DNA of 64,000 nucleotides from Paeniglutamicibacter sulfureus (GTDB lineage Bacteria; Actinomycetota; Actinomycetes; Actinomycetales; Micrococcaceae): positions 2,108,001-2,172,000 of the forward strand of contig NZ_BAAAWO010000001.1 in assembly GCF_039535115.1 (NCBI RefSeq), written 5' to 3'. The translations under genes and the position numbers were made by a program. The number at the start of each line of letters is the position of its first letter. The first letter of the stretch is position 1. Shown piece after piece: positions 34,371 to 43,691 of the stretch. The notes under the pieces are model-generated. The model searched no databases and was not told where the DNA came from. It was given only the letters and a program-made list of their open reading frames with translations.

Positions 34371-35336
34371 TTACTTGCTGCGGCGTACGCGGTTGGCCAG
34401 GGCCACTGCCCTGCCGATGGGTGTGGGTCCCAGGGTCCGGCTCCCCCGGCCGTAGTGGCGCTCGAGGTAGTACTGCGGAACCGACAGGATGGAGGTCAGC
34501 GCCAGGTACCAGATGCTGACCACGATCAGCAGTTCCACCTGGTGCAGGTTCTGCGAAGAGATGCGGGCTGCCACGGTGTAGAGCTCCGCCACGGCAATCA
34601 GCGAAAGCAGCGCCGTGTCCTTGAGCATGGAAATCGTCTCATTGCCCATGGGCGGGATGATGACCCGCATGGCCTGCGGCAGTTCCACCTTGAACAGAGT
34701 GAACAGCGGGGTCATGCCCAGGGAGTAGCAGGCCTCCTTCTGCCCCTGGTCGACCGAGAGCATGCCGGCGCGGACGATCTCCGCGGTGTAGGCGGCCTGG
34801 TTGGTGGTAAGGGCGATCACGCCGGCCACGAACGCCGGGATCAACGCGTTGGTGTCCACGGTGAAGACCGTGAACTCGGTGAAGGGAACACCCAGGGACA
34901 ACTGCTTGTAGAGCAGTCCGAGGTAGCCCCAGAACACGATTTGCACCAGCAGCGGCGTGCCCCGGAAGATCCAGACATACAGCCAGGCGACGGAGTTGAG
35001 CACCGGGTTGGCGGAGAGCCGCATGAGTGCCAGCACGATGCCCAGGATGGTGGACAGGACCATGGTCAGGATCGTCAGGGCCACCGTGAGCACCGCGCCG
35101 GCCACGATCCGGTCGCTGAAGAGGTACTTGGCGATCGTGGGGTGGTCGATGTTGGGGTTGCGCCACAGCGAGGTTGCCACGCCGAGAAGGACCAGCAGGA
35201 TGAGGGAGGCCAGGACCCAGCGGCCGGGGTGGCGCAGCGGGACGGCCACGATGTCGTGTGCGCCGGGTTCCCCCGCCTCCGGCTGTGCGGGTGCGGGCTG
35301 CCTCAGCGCAGTGCTATTTCCCGCCATTGTTGACAC
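34371..35336 (-). CDS. Amino acid ABC transporter permease
   Basis: A 321-residue permease with five or six helices. The conserved inner-loop motif EACYSLGMTPLFTLFKVELPQ is present and is the ATPase contact site in the HisM/GlnP class. The N-terminal extension is longer than usual by about 50 residues. The start overlaps the binding-protein gene by 23 bases (14 if M4 is used). Alternative starts M1 and M4 cannot be separated by sequence. Confidence 0.93.
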   Translation of the reverse strand: MSTMAGNSTALRQPAPAQPEAGEPGAHDIVAVPLRHPGRWVLASLILLVLLGVATSLWRNPNIDHPTIAKYLFSDRIVAGAVLTVALTILTMVLSTILGIVLALMRLSANPVLNSVAWLYVWIFRGTPLLVQIVFWGYLGLLYKQLSLGVPFTEFTVFTVDTNALIPAFVAGVIALTTNQAAYTAEIVRAGMLSVDQGQKEACYSLGMTPLFTLFKVELPQAMRVIIPPMGNETISMLKDTALLSLIAVAELYTVAARISSQNLHQVELLIVVSIWYLALTSILSVPQYYLERHYGRGSRTLGPTPIGRAVALANRVRRSK

Positions 35337-36255
35337 CGGCCTCGGTCACGGCGAAGTCGGCCAGGTCATACTTTTCCATGAGTCTGGTGTAGGTGCCGTC
35401 CTCGATCAATGACTGCAGCGCCAGGTGCAGCGCCTCGGTGAGGTCCTGGTTTTCCTTCAGCAGCCCGATGCCGGTGTAGACGGGGTTGTAACCGTTGGGG
35501 AATTCGGGGTCCTTGACCAGTTCGAAGAGCTTGCCGTCCCCCGCGGTGGCGGCGGCGTAGGCGGCGACCGAGGCATCGACGACATCGGCGACGGCCTTGC
35601 CCGAGCGCACGGCGGTTTGGGCGTCAAGTTCGGTGGGAAGCTGCACCAGCTCGATCGGCGGCTTGCCGGCGTCGGAGCACTTCTGGGCGAAGGAAACCAG
35701 GTATTCGACCTGCACGGTGGCCTTCTGGACGGCTACCGGCTTGCCGCACAGGTCGATGATGGATCCGATCCCCTCGGGGTTGGAGGCATTGACCAGGATC
35801 TTGAACCCGGCGTGGAAATAGTCCACGAAGTTCAGCACCTTCTGGCGTTCGGCGGTGTCGTTCATCCCCGCGAAGATGATGTCGTGCTTGCCCGCCTGCA
35901 GGGACGGGATGGCGGTGTCGAAGGCCTGCTGCTGGAAGTTGAACTTCACGCCGAGCTTTCCGCCCATGGCCTGGGACAGGTCGTAGTCGAGGCCGGTGGG
36001 GTTGTTGTTCTTGTCCAGCATCTCCATGGGCGGGTTGGGCATGTCGGCGGCCACGTTGATGGCCCCGGCGTCCTTGTACTTCGCGGGCAGGGCGGCCGCG
36101 GCGGCAGAGTCGACTTCGACGCTGTGCTCAGGTGCCGGAGTTCCGGCGGCAACGGGTTCGTCCGTGGCACAGCCGGTCAGGGCCAGGCCAATGGCCAATG
36201 CGGCGGTGGAAAGCAATGCCAACCTGGGACGGCGGTTGTGCGCGGTGATGTTCAT
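35314..36255 (-). CDS. Amino acid ABC transporter substrate-binding lipoprotein
   Basis: A 313-residue lipoprotein with lipobox LTGC and the acylated cysteine at C29. The PBP type II fold runs to the end; the FAGMNDTAERQK segment in lobe 1 marks the amino-acid-binding subfamily. The C-terminal part carries FELVKDPEFPN. It follows the decarboxylase gene by 66 bases and overlaps the permease gene. The ligand probably resembles the product or substrate of that decarboxylase. Confidence 0.93.
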   Translation of the reverse strand: MNITAHNRRPRLALLSTAALAIGLALTGCATDEPVAAGTPAPEHSVEVDSAAAAALPAKYKDAGAINVAADMPNPPMEMLDKNNNPTGLDYDLSQAMGGKLGVKFNFQQQAFDTAIPSLQAGKHDIIFAGMNDTAERQKVLNFVDYFHAGFKILVNASNPEGIGSIIDLCGKPVAVQKATVQVEYLVSFAQKCSDAGKPPIELVQLPTELDAQTAVRSGKAVADVVDASVAAYAAATAGDGKLFELVKDPEFPNGYNPVYTGIGLLKENQDLTEALHLALQSLIEDGTYTRLMEKYDLADFAVTEAGVNNGGK

Positions 36256-36321
36256 GGCGATTCGGTTTCCTTTGGGAGTGGGATGCGATAGGGAAGGAAT
36301 GGACGGTTGGCCGCGGCAGGC

Positions 36322-37626
36322 TTACCAGCGACGCTGCAGGGCAGGTTGTTGGGTGCGTAACAGGTCTTCATAGGTTTCCCGGGCGACAGCGAGCGTGGAG
36401 GACCCGTTGGCGCAGAAGATGACCGGCGGCTTGCAGGCGCCGTTGTAGTTGTTGGCCAGCGTGTAGGCGTAGGCCCCGGTCGCCGGCATGGCTACCAGGT
36501 CCCCGACCTGCGGATCCGCCAATGGGACGTCCGCGCACATGAGGTCGCCGGATTCGCATTGACGTCCCACGACGTCTGCGACCACGGTGGGCTCGGCGCC
36601 GATCTTGGAGGCCATCACGGCCTCGTAGCGTTGTCCGGTAAGGGCGATGTCGATGTTGTCGGCCATGCCTCCGTTGACTGCGACGAACGTCTTGCCCGTG
36701 GTTTTGACTGTGTTGACCGAATAAAGGGTGATGCCGGCGCGGGCCACGAGCGAGCGACCGGGCTCGATGATGAGCCTTGCCTCGGCGGGCAATAGCCGGG
36801 CTGCGGCCTCGGTCAGTGTGTCCAGGTAGTCTTCGACGCTCGGGGCGATCTCGTCGTAGGTGTATTTCACGCCCAATCCCCCGCCCACGTCATAGGTGTC
36901 GAAGCTTCCGAATTCGGCAACGGATTTCACGGCCTGGGCAAATGGCTCGGTTTCCAGCACCTGCGAGCCGATATGGACGTGGATGCCCTCGAAGTACAGC
37001 AGGGGGTGCCGGGCGATGCGTTCGATGGCGCGGGTGATGTCGGCGGGGGGAAGCCCGAATTTCGAATCGTTGCCGCCGGTGACCTGCGAGGCGTGTGTGG
37101 CCGGGGTAATGCCCGGGATCATCCGAAGCAGGACGTGTTGCTTTTTCGTCGCCATGGCCTCGAGCCGGTCCAGGTCGTTGAAGTTGTCCACGATGATCGC
37201 CCGGATGCCAGCTGCCAGTGCCATCTGGATTTCAGCGTCGGACTTGGCATTGCCGTGCAGGTAGATGTTCCCGGGGTTGACGCCGGCGGTCAGGGCCATC
37301 ATGAGTTCCCCGCCACCTGCAACGTCGACGCTGAGCCCCTCGGCCTGCGCGATCGCATACATGGCAACACACGGCAGCGACTTGGAGGCGAAGAGCACCT
37401 CGGAGTTGGGGCGCCTGGACTTCATGCCCTGGACGAAGCGGCGGATCTGCCGACGCAGTCCGGTCTCGTCCATGATGTAGGCGGGGGTCCCGTATTGCCG
37501 GGCCAGTTCGCCGACCGGTACCCCGCCGATGGACAATTCGCCGGTGTCGGATACCTCTGATTCCTCGGGGAGGATGTCCATCAACAAGTTGAGGTCCGGA
37601 TGGTGCATTTGCTGGGTGACTGTCAT
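36322..37626 (-). CDS. PLP-dependent diaminopimelate decarboxylase-like enzyme
   Basis: A 434-residue fold-type III decarboxylase. The PLP lysine is K82 in FASKSLP, the glycine-rich phosphate site GGGLGVKY is visible, and the catalytic cysteine is C357 in CESGD. Type III decarboxylases act on diaminopimelate, ornithine, lysine or arginine. As it leads an amino-acid ABC operon rather than a lysine-biosynthesis locus, it may act on an imported amino acid (inference). The ATG at 37626 is preferred over an upstream TTG. The PucR gene lies divergently. Confidence 0.87.
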   Translation of the reverse strand: MTVTQQMHHPDLNLLMDILPEESEVSDTGELSIGGVPVGELARQYGTPAYIMDETGLRRQIRRFVQGMKSRRPNSEVLFASKSLPCVAMYAIAQAEGLSVDVAGGGELMMALTAGVNPGNIYLHGNAKSDAEIQMALAAGIRAIIVDNFNDLDRLEAMATKKQHVLLRMIPGITPATHASQVTGGNDSKFGLPPADITRAIERIARHPLLYFEGIHVHIGSQVLETEPFAQAVKSVAEFGSFDTYDVGGGLGVKYTYDEIAPSVEDYLDTLTEAAARLLPAEARLIIEPGRSLVARAGITLYSVNTVKTTGKTFVAVNGGMADNIDIALTGQRYEAVMASKIGAEPTVVADVVGRQCESGDLMCADVPLADPQVGDLVAMPATGAYAYTLANNYNGACKPPVIFCANGSSTLAVARETYEDLLRTQQPALQRRW

Positions 37627-37810
37627 GGTGGTGTGCCGTTTTCCTTTGTGCCTGGCGGTTGGTTGCCGAAGCAATATCCGGGGGATAATGTGATCTGCGT
37701 CAACTGTAGGATTGACCTCACCGAAATAATTCGTAGATCAAACCAAGCTTGAAATCGATTTATTGTCTGATCCGCTAAAGACGTGGACGGCACAGGAAGA
37801 ACGGACCTCG

Positions 37811-39424
37811 TTGAACAGCACCGGACGACCGCTCACCTTGGCCGGGCTCCTGGAGAGCCTGGGCGCCCCGCTGCTGACCCCGCTGACCGGAAGCCGGGGC
37901 CTGGCCGCCTCGATTTCCGTCCCGGTCATCCATGACCCCCTGGATCCGCTGCCGGAAACTCCCGGCGGGATCCTGCTGCTCGTGGGCATGGCACCAAACC
38001 ACGAGGCCCTGAACGACCTGATTGCGCGGGCGGCCGAGCATGGGTTTGGCGCGGTGGTCGTCAAGAACCGTGGGAAGGCACCGGACGCGGCGCACCTGGC
38101 CCATGCGGCTCTGCCGGTGCTCGTCGTTGATGACCAGGTCCCGTGGCTGCATCTGGACAACCTCATCACTGCGGTGACCAGCGGCCGTCCCGCGGGTAGC
38201 AACGCTGCAAATTCGCACGGAGAGGACCTGTTTGTGCTGGCCAACGCGTTGGCCACGGCCACCGACGGCGCAGTGGCCATCGAGGACCTGGACCAGAACA
38301 TCCTCGCGTACTCGAACCTAGAGCGGCATACCGTCGACCCGCTGCGCCGCAGCGGCATCCTGGCCAGGCAGGTTCCGCAAATGGATAAGAACGCCGACCA
38401 GTACCGGTCCGTCATGCTGACCGATTCCGTGGTCCATTTCCCCTATGATCCCGACGACGGCGAATTGCCCCGCTGTGCGGCGCCGGTGCGCGCCGGCCGG
38501 CAAATGCTGGGTTCAATTTGGGTAATCGAGGACAAGGCCACGCTGGGTCCCGACGGGGAGGCCGCCATTCTGGAAGTCGCACGCCTTGCGGCCATTCACA
38601 TCCTGCGTTCACAAAACGCAGTGGACCTGGAACGCCAGGTGCGCACCGAATGGCTACGATCGGCGCTGGAAGGACACGGTTCCGATCCGGCAACCTCTGC
38701 CCGTTTCGGACTCATGGAGGGGGTGTCCCCGGTCCTGCTGGGTTTCAAGTTTGCCCCGCTGCCCGCTGGGAAGGCTCCCGGCAGTGCATTTCCGCTGACC
38801 CGCCAGCTGGCACTCGCCGCCGAACAATACTGCTCGATTTTCCATCCCAATGTCTCCGCGGTGGAATCCGGGACCATGGTCTACGTCCTGGTCCCGGCCA
38901 TTGGATCCGAACAAGCCGCCATGCGACTTGCCGGCGGCGCGTCCGGCGCCGTGGCCGCCCGCCTGGGATGCCAAGTGGACGTCGCCGTAAGCTCCGTGGA
39001 AGGCAGTTTGCTGGGCCTGGTCGAACTGCGCAGGGAACTTGAGGACGTGGTGCGGGTGCTCGAAAGCCCCGGCCCCCATCGAGGTGCCGGCCGCGTGGTG
39101 GGAACCAAGGAAGTGAATGCGGCCTTGCTCCTGGACCAACTGGAGCGCGTGCTGCGGTCGCGGCCGCGGTTGGTGCATCCCGGGGTGCGGGAACTGCTGG
39201 AGAACGACGCCGCTTCGGGAACCGAGTACCAGTCAAGCCTGTGCGCCTACTTTGCCGCCACGGGCGACGTGGCGTTGGCAGCCCGGACATTGAACGTGCA
39301 TCCCAACACCCTGCGCTACCGAATCAAACGAGCCACAGAATTGTTCGGACTGGACTTTTCAACCGGGGACGAGCAGCTTGCGCTGTGGGTGCAATTGCGT
39401 GTCGCGACGGGACGCACGGCGTAA
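37811..39424 (+). CDS. PucR-family transcriptional regulator
   Basis: A PucR/CdaR-type regulator of about 537 residues (553 if the upstream TTG at 37763 is used). The N-terminal PucR domain covers roughly the first 120 residues. The C-terminal helix-turn-helix carries the family motif LNVHPNTLRYRIKRATEL. Both candidate starts are TTG; the one at 37811 has GGAAG about 11 bases upstream, the one at 37763 has no ribosome-binding site. It is divergent from the decarboxylase operon and probably controls it. Confidence 0.85.
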   Translation: MNSTGRPLTLAGLLESLGAPLLTPLTGSRGLAASISVPVIHDPLDPLPETPGGILLLVGMAPNHEALNDLIARAAEHGFGAVVVKNRGKAPDAAHLAHAALPVLVVDDQVPWLHLDNLITAVTSGRPAGSNAANSHGEDLFVLANALATATDGAVAIEDLDQNILAYSNLERHTVDPLRRSGILARQVPQMDKNADQYRSVMLTDSVVHFPYDPDDGELPRCAAPVRAGRQMLGSIWVIEDKATLGPDGEAAILEVARLAAIHILRSQNAVDLERQVRTEWLRSALEGHGSDPATSARFGLMEGVSPVLLGFKFAPLPAGKAPGSAFPLTRQLALAAEQYCSIFHPNVSAVESGTMVYVLVPAIGSEQAAMRLAGGASGAVAARLGCQVDVAVSSVEGSLLGLVELRRELEDVVRVLESPGPHRGAGRVVGTKEVNAALLLDQLERVLRSRPRLVHPGVRELLENDAASGTEYQSSLCAYFAATGDVALAARTLNVHPNTLRYRIKRATELFGLDFSTGDEQLALWVQLRVATGRTA

Positions 39425-39541
39425 ATCACCAGGGTGGGTGTCGGCGCCGGCGCTGCCCTGGGACCGGCGCCCCACAACAATGACGCAACGTTGTTCCACG
39501 CCCCCTGTCCTGCACCGTCCCGGGCGCGCAGACTGGGTTCC

Positions 39542-40054
39542 ATGACGAGAATGGCGGCACAGGCACCGGGATTGGGCGCCTGCGCGCGGGGCCTGTTGGT
39601 GGCCCTTCTGGGGACGGGTGCCCTGCTGGGACTGCCGGCGTGTTCATTGTTGCTGCATTCCTCCGGTCCCTGCATGCCGCCCGGCTACACGTTGGATTCC
39701 CGCGTCGTTGCCCCGGGCGGGACGTTGCGGGTTTCGGCTCCGGCAGCCACGTGCAATCCGCGCTACGGCGAGGCAGCAAGAGTACGGATCGACCTGGTCA
39801 ACGCCCGCCAGGAGATCCTGCTCAGCGAACTTGCCCCGATGTCGGACGACGGAGCTTTCAACCATGTGCTGAAAATCCCGGCAACCCTGATGCCAGGCAC
39901 CTACGGCATCTCGGCGGCCCCCGATTCCGTGGACTGGTGCGACGACACCGGACACAATAATTGGGTGGAGAATCCCGATTTCGGGGACACCGGGTTGGGC
40001 GTGGTGCGTGCCGCCTGTGCCATGCCCCACGTGGCCTTCCGCGTGACCGGCTGA
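39542..40054 (+). CDS. Hypothetical exported lipoprotein
   Basis: A 170-residue protein with a long hydrophobic signal segment at 15-33 and a lipobox-like GLPAC that gives C34 as the lipidated residue. The mature part has four cysteines and a beta-rich pattern (VRIDLVNARQEILLSEL). I do not recognise the family. It is near the PucR gene but has no clear operon link. The ATG at 39542 is preferred over an upstream GTG frame start because it begins the signal peptide. Confidence 0.65.
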   Translation: MTRMAAQAPGLGACARGLLVALLGTGALLGLPACSLLLHSSGPCMPPGYTLDSRVVAPGGTLRVSAPAATCNPRYGEAARVRIDLVNARQEILLSELAPMSDDGAFNHVLKIPATLMPGTYGISAAPDSVDWCDDTGHNNWVENPDFGDTGLGVVRAACAMPHVAFRVTG

Positions 40055-40080
40055 CCTGTGGCGGCAGCCGCCCGCCAAAG

Positions 40081-41340
40081 TTAGCTGGTTTTGTGCTTGC
40101 GGACTTTAACGGCCGGATCCGCGTCGACCCGCTCGAGCAGCGGCGGCAGATACTTGCGTGAGTTCACCCCGATGAAGGCCAGCGACACCAGGCACAAAGC
40201 CAGCATCCCTGCCATGATCCAGGCGGTCTGGATCCACTGCGCGGCGAAGGCCACCACTGTGGGTGCCAGGAACCCCACATACGCCAGCGTGTAGAAGAAG
40301 CCCGTGAGCTTGCCCAATTCGTGGGCGGCCGCCAGGCGCTGGATCTCCAGGAGCCCGCCGACCATGAGCAGCCCGTTGGCCGAGCCCAGGACCGCGGAGG
40401 CTACCAGGCCGAGCGCGGGGCTGGCAGCCAGGATCGCAACGAGCACGGCGGCCAGTCCCAGGAAGGCGGTGGTCGTTCCGGTCAGCAGCGAGCGCGCATT
40501 TCGGACAGTGTCCAGCCTGCGAGCCAGCGGCTGGATCAGCACGCTGAAGCCCAGGGTGATGGCCACTGCTGCGGTGGCGTACGCGAGCCGTCCCTCTCCC
40601 AACCCGGGGATAACCGCCGGCACAACGGCAAAGCCTGTGGTGCCCGCCGCGAACACCCATGGTGCGGCCGGCGCCACCACCAGCCTGAATCGCTTGCGTG
40701 CCCCGGGGTGCGGGGCCGGATGGGAGCCCGGCGTGCCCCCGGTGGTACCGCTAGAGCGTGTCTCGGGCAGCCTGGCCACGATGAAAAGCAACGGGATGCA
40801 CAAGGCGATGTGCAGCGCGTAGGGCATGATCGCCGGAGCGGGGGCGAAGCTGGCCAGCAAGCCTCCCACGACGGGCCCAAGCCAGAAGCCGGCGCTGGTG
40901 AGCAGTGAGGCGCGTCGTGCGCCCGATCCCGCAGCGGAGTGCAAGTCCCACGGCGCCTGGGAGAGTTCCTTGACCCAACTGGTGGCCGCCGCCATGGCCA
41001 GCCCCGTGGCAATGCCAGCCATGAACCTTCCGCCGAACAGCGGTGCGGTGCCAATGACCGACCCCATCATGGCCACGTTGGCCGCCATGGACAGGGTGAC
41101 GGCAAAGAGCGTGACGGGCTTGCGGCCGATCCGGTCCGAGTGCCGGCCGCCCCACAGCAGCGCCGGAACCAGGCCCACGACGTAGATGCCGAGCATCGAG
41201 GTAACCATGACCTCGGAGAAGCCGTGTTCCTGGCGGTAGAACACCAGCAGGGAAACGAATTGGTTGGCTCCCCAGCCCACCATCATCAGGCTCAGGGCAG
41301 CGGGGAACCAATGCTTCCGCCGGTCGGTTGTGACGCTCAC
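40081..41340 (-). CDS. MFS transporter
   Basis: A 419-residue, 12-helix major facilitator. Helix 1 is followed by VGWGANQFVSLLVFYRQ, and motif A is GGRHSDRIGRKP in the loop after helix 2. The long central loop is proline/serine-rich (TPGSHPAPHPGARKR). The GTG start at 41340 has AAGGA seven bases upstream, and the longer 41-codon form is unsupported. It lies between the lipoprotein and the adenine deaminase, which is divergent. Substrate unknown. Confidence 0.82.
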   Translation of the reverse strand: MSVTTDRRKHWFPAALSLMMVGWGANQFVSLLVFYRQEHGFSEVMVTSMLGIYVVGLVPALLWGGRHSDRIGRKPVTLFAVTLSMAANVAMMGSVIGTAPLFGGRFMAGIATGLAMAAATSWVKELSQAPWDLHSAAGSGARRASLLTSAGFWLGPVVGGLLASFAPAPAIMPYALHIALCIPLLFIVARLPETRSSGTTGGTPGSHPAPHPGARKRFRLVVAPAAPWVFAAGTTGFAVVPAVIPGLGEGRLAYATAAVAITLGFSVLIQPLARRLDTVRNARSLLTGTTTAFLGLAAVLVAILAASPALGLVASAVLGSANGLLMVGGLLEIQRLAAAHELGKLTGFFYTLAYVGFLAPTVVAFAAQWIQTAWIMAGMLALCLVSLAFIGVNSRKYLPPLLERVDADPAVKVRKHKTS

Positions 41341-41550
41341 GTTCCTGTCCTTCTCATCACTCACGGGCTGCGTCTCGCGCAGGTCTCCGGCGCTCGATCG
41401 CGAGCGCTTCACCGACCAGTCTGCCACGGCAGCGGAGGGGGTAGCCGATCCGTGACTTGCCACTCACGGCGGCAGCCACCCCGGCGTGCACGCGGGGAAG
41501 CAGGGACCCGGGAGACTATTCTTGGTCGACCACCGACAGGAGCCAAGACC

Positions 41551-42552
41551 ATGAAGTTGCCCGTTGCCGAATTGCACATCCACCTCGAAGGAACGCTCGA
41601 ACCCGAGGCCATCCTGCGCCTGGCCAAGCAGAACGGCGTCACGCTGCCGTGGCCGTCCCTGGAACAGCTGAGGGACCAGTACGACTTCAGCAATCTTCAG
41701 TCGTTCCTTGACCTGTTCTACACCAACCTTGCGGTGTTGCGGACCCGTGCCGACTTCCACGAGATCACCCTGGCCTACCTGCGCCGGGCCGAGGCCTCCG
41801 GAGTGCGGCATGTCGAGTTGTTCTTCGACCCGCAGGCGCACCTGGAACGCGGGATCGGGCTGGGCGAGGTCATCGGGGGCATCCGCGAGGCGCTGCGCGA
41901 GGGCGAGGAACGCTTCGGCATCACGCACAAGCTCATCGCCTGCTTCTGGCGGCATGCCCCGGCGGCCTCGGCCATGGAAATCCTGCGCACGCTTCTTGCC
42001 GAAGGGCACCAGATCGACGGCATCGGACTGGATTCCTCGGAGTTGGGCTATCCGCCCGCGCTGTTCCGGGCGGTCTTTGACTATGCGCGCGACCATGGGC
42101 TGCATGTGGTGGCGCACGCCGGGGAGGAGGGGCCGCCGGAATACATTGTCCAGGCCCTTGACCTGCTCAAGGTTGAACGCATCGACCACGGAATCCGCTG
42201 CCTCGAGGACGAGGGCCTGGTCCGGCGGTTGGTCTCGGAGCGGATGCCGCTGACCGTGTGCCCGCTCTCCAACGTGCGGCTGCGCACCGTCGACACCCTG
42301 GCCGACCATCCGCTGAAAGAGATGCTGGTACGGGGATTGAATGTTTCCATCCATTCGGATGACCCCGCCTATTTCGGCGGCTACCTTGACGCCAACTTCG
42401 AGGCGGTGGACCGGGAGCTGGGCCTGACGAACGCCGAGCGGGCGACACTGGCACGGAATTCGATCGAGTCGTCCTTCCTCGAGGAGCCGGCGAAGTCCCG
42501 CCTGTGCGCCGAGGTGGACTTCTGGCTGTCGGCCGTGGGCCGGGACAGGTAG
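41551..42552 (+). CDS. Adenine deaminase (adenosine-deaminase superfamily)
   Basis: A 333-residue enzyme close to the Pseudomonas and yeast-type adenine deaminases, which convert adenine to hypoxanthine for purine salvage. Metal ligands are H9 and H11 in the ELHIHLEGT motif, H189 with catalytic E192 in HAGEEG, and D270 in SDDPAYFGGY. H213 lies in IDHG. The SELGYPP, EEGPPEYI and AYFGGY motifs favour adenine over adenosine. The ATG at 41551 has CAGGAG upstream. A long palindrome follows the stop. Confidence 0.92.
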   Translation: MKLPVAELHIHLEGTLEPEAILRLAKQNGVTLPWPSLEQLRDQYDFSNLQSFLDLFYTNLAVLRTRADFHEITLAYLRRAEASGVRHVELFFDPQAHLERGIGLGEVIGGIREALREGEERFGITHKLIACFWRHAPAASAMEILRTLLAEGHQIDGIGLDSSELGYPPALFRAVFDYARDHGLHVVAHAGEEGPPEYIVQALDLLKVERIDHGIRCLEDEGLVRRLVSERMPLTVCPLSNVRLRTVDTLADHPLKEMLVRGLNVSIHSDDPAYFGGYLDANFEAVDRELGLTNAERATLARNSIESSFLEEPAKSRLCAEVDFWLSAVGRDR

Positions 42553-42567
42553 GCAGCCGTTAAAGTA

Positions 42568-42611
42568 GCCAAGGAAGTGCCCGTTTTGGGGGGAACGGGC
42601 ACTTCCTTGGC
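42568..42611. repeat. 18-bp perfect hairpin after adenine deaminase
   Basis: The left arm at 42568-42585 pairs perfectly with the right arm at 42594-42611, around the loop TTGGGGGG. There is no T-tract. It may end the deaminase transcript, but it also resembles the next palindrome unit at 42706-42746, so it can be read as a REP-like element. Confidence 0.7.
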
Positions 42612-42705
42612 GGAGGATCGCGCCGGAATTCCGGGGGAACCAGGACGCGATTCTCACGGGCGTCGACAAGGGGATGGTGCTCCCGGCGACGGCCCTTTTT
42701 GGGCA

Positions 42706-42788
42706 CCAGGGAAGTCCCCTGCATGGGGGAGCAGGAAATTCCCTGGCGGATCGGGGTCCTCGAACGGGGTCCCGCGGGACCCCGTTCG
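42706..42788. repeat. Two further extragenic palindromes
   Basis: CCAGGGAA pairs with TTCCCTGG (42706-42746) with a nested TCCCC/GGGGA stem. A perfect 28-base palindrome then spans 42761-42788, with 14-base half-sites and no loop. Both resemble the 42568-42611 hairpin in flank (TTCCnTGGCGGA). They fill the gap before the YcsI-type gene. Confidence 0.65.
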
Positions 42789-42806
42789 TGGAGGGGGAAA
42801 GGGTTC

Positions 42807-43622
42807 CTAGGGAACCAGGTAGTTGCTGTCGCGGGCGTCGGTGATGAGCATGTGCCCCGGCGCGTGGCCGATGGCCAGCGCGGGCTTGGATTCCATGACC
42901 GCGGCCTGCGGCGTGACCCCGCAGGCCCAGAACACCGGGATGTGCCCGGCCGGGATTTCGACGGCGTCGCCGAAGTCCGGCTTCGAGAGGTCCGTGATGC
43001 CCAGCTCCTCCGGGTTGCCGATGTGCACCGGGGCCCCGTGCACCGCCGGGTAGCGCGAGGTGATGCGCACGGCATCGGCGACCTGTGAAGCGGGGATGGG
43101 GCGCATCGACACCACCATGGGCCCTGACATGGAGCCGGCCGAGGCGCTGCGGATGTTCGTCTTGAACATCGGCACATTCACGCCCTGGTCGATGTGGGCG
43201 ATCTTGATGCCGCCCTCCATCAGGGCTGTCTCGAAGGTGAACGAGCAGCCGACGATGAACGTCACCAGGTCATCTCGCCAGTACTCGGCCAGGTCCGTGG
43301 GCTCGGCGATCTTCACGCCGTTTTCATAGACCATGTACTTCGGCACGTCGGTGCGGATGTCCCCGCCCTTCAGCAGGTCCCCGCTGGTCTCCCCCGCGTC
43401 CAGCACGCCCAGGATCGGGCAGGACTTGGGGTTGCGCTGGGCGAAGAGCAACACGTCGAAAGCCTGGTCCCTGGGCACGATGATCAGGTTGGCCTGGGCG
43501 TAGCCGAGGGAGAAGCCGGCGGTCGGAACCGTCAATCCGTTGCGGAACAGTTCGCGTGCCTGGGCCGGGGACAGCGTTGCGCGCTCCCCTGCTCCGGTTG
43601 TTGGAGAATTGGCGGTTGTCAT
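42807..43622 (-). CDS. YcsI/DUF1445-family putative hydro-lyase
   Basis: A 271-residue protein of the D-glutamate cyclase-like/DUF1445 family (Bacillus YcsI). It has the central conserved FIVGCSFTFETALMEGG segment and the C-terminal WACGVTPQAAVMES segment. In Bacillus, ycsI lies in the oxoprolinase cluster, and here its transcript begins with the GntR-type operators of that regulon. It starts 69 bases after the transporter gene. The reaction is not certain; hydration or cyclisation of glutamate-type compounds is possible. Confidence 0.9.
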   Translation of the reverse strand: MTTANSPTTGAGERATLSPAQARELFRNGLTVPTAGFSLGYAQANLIIVPRDQAFDVLLFAQRNPKSCPILGVLDAGETSGDLLKGGDIRTDVPKYMVYENGVKIAEPTDLAEYWRDDLVTFIVGCSFTFETALMEGGIKIAHIDQGVNVPMFKTNIRSASAGSMSGPMVVSMRPIPASQVADAVRITSRYPAVHGAPVHIGNPEELGITDLSKPDFGDAVEIPAGHIPVFWACGVTPQAAVMESKPALAIGHAPGHMLITDARDSNYLVP

Positions 43623-43691
43623 TTCTGCTGGCGTCCTTTCGAAGGGGCGGACCTGTTGGCAAGGTGTTGCCGGGGCGGTGGTGTGGGCGGG

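Noticed and set aside
33585..35333. Long plus-strand open frame opposite the ABC transporter genes
   Set aside because: It has His/Asp/Gly-rich shadow composition and no ribosome-binding site. The minus-strand frames have complete transporter motifs.
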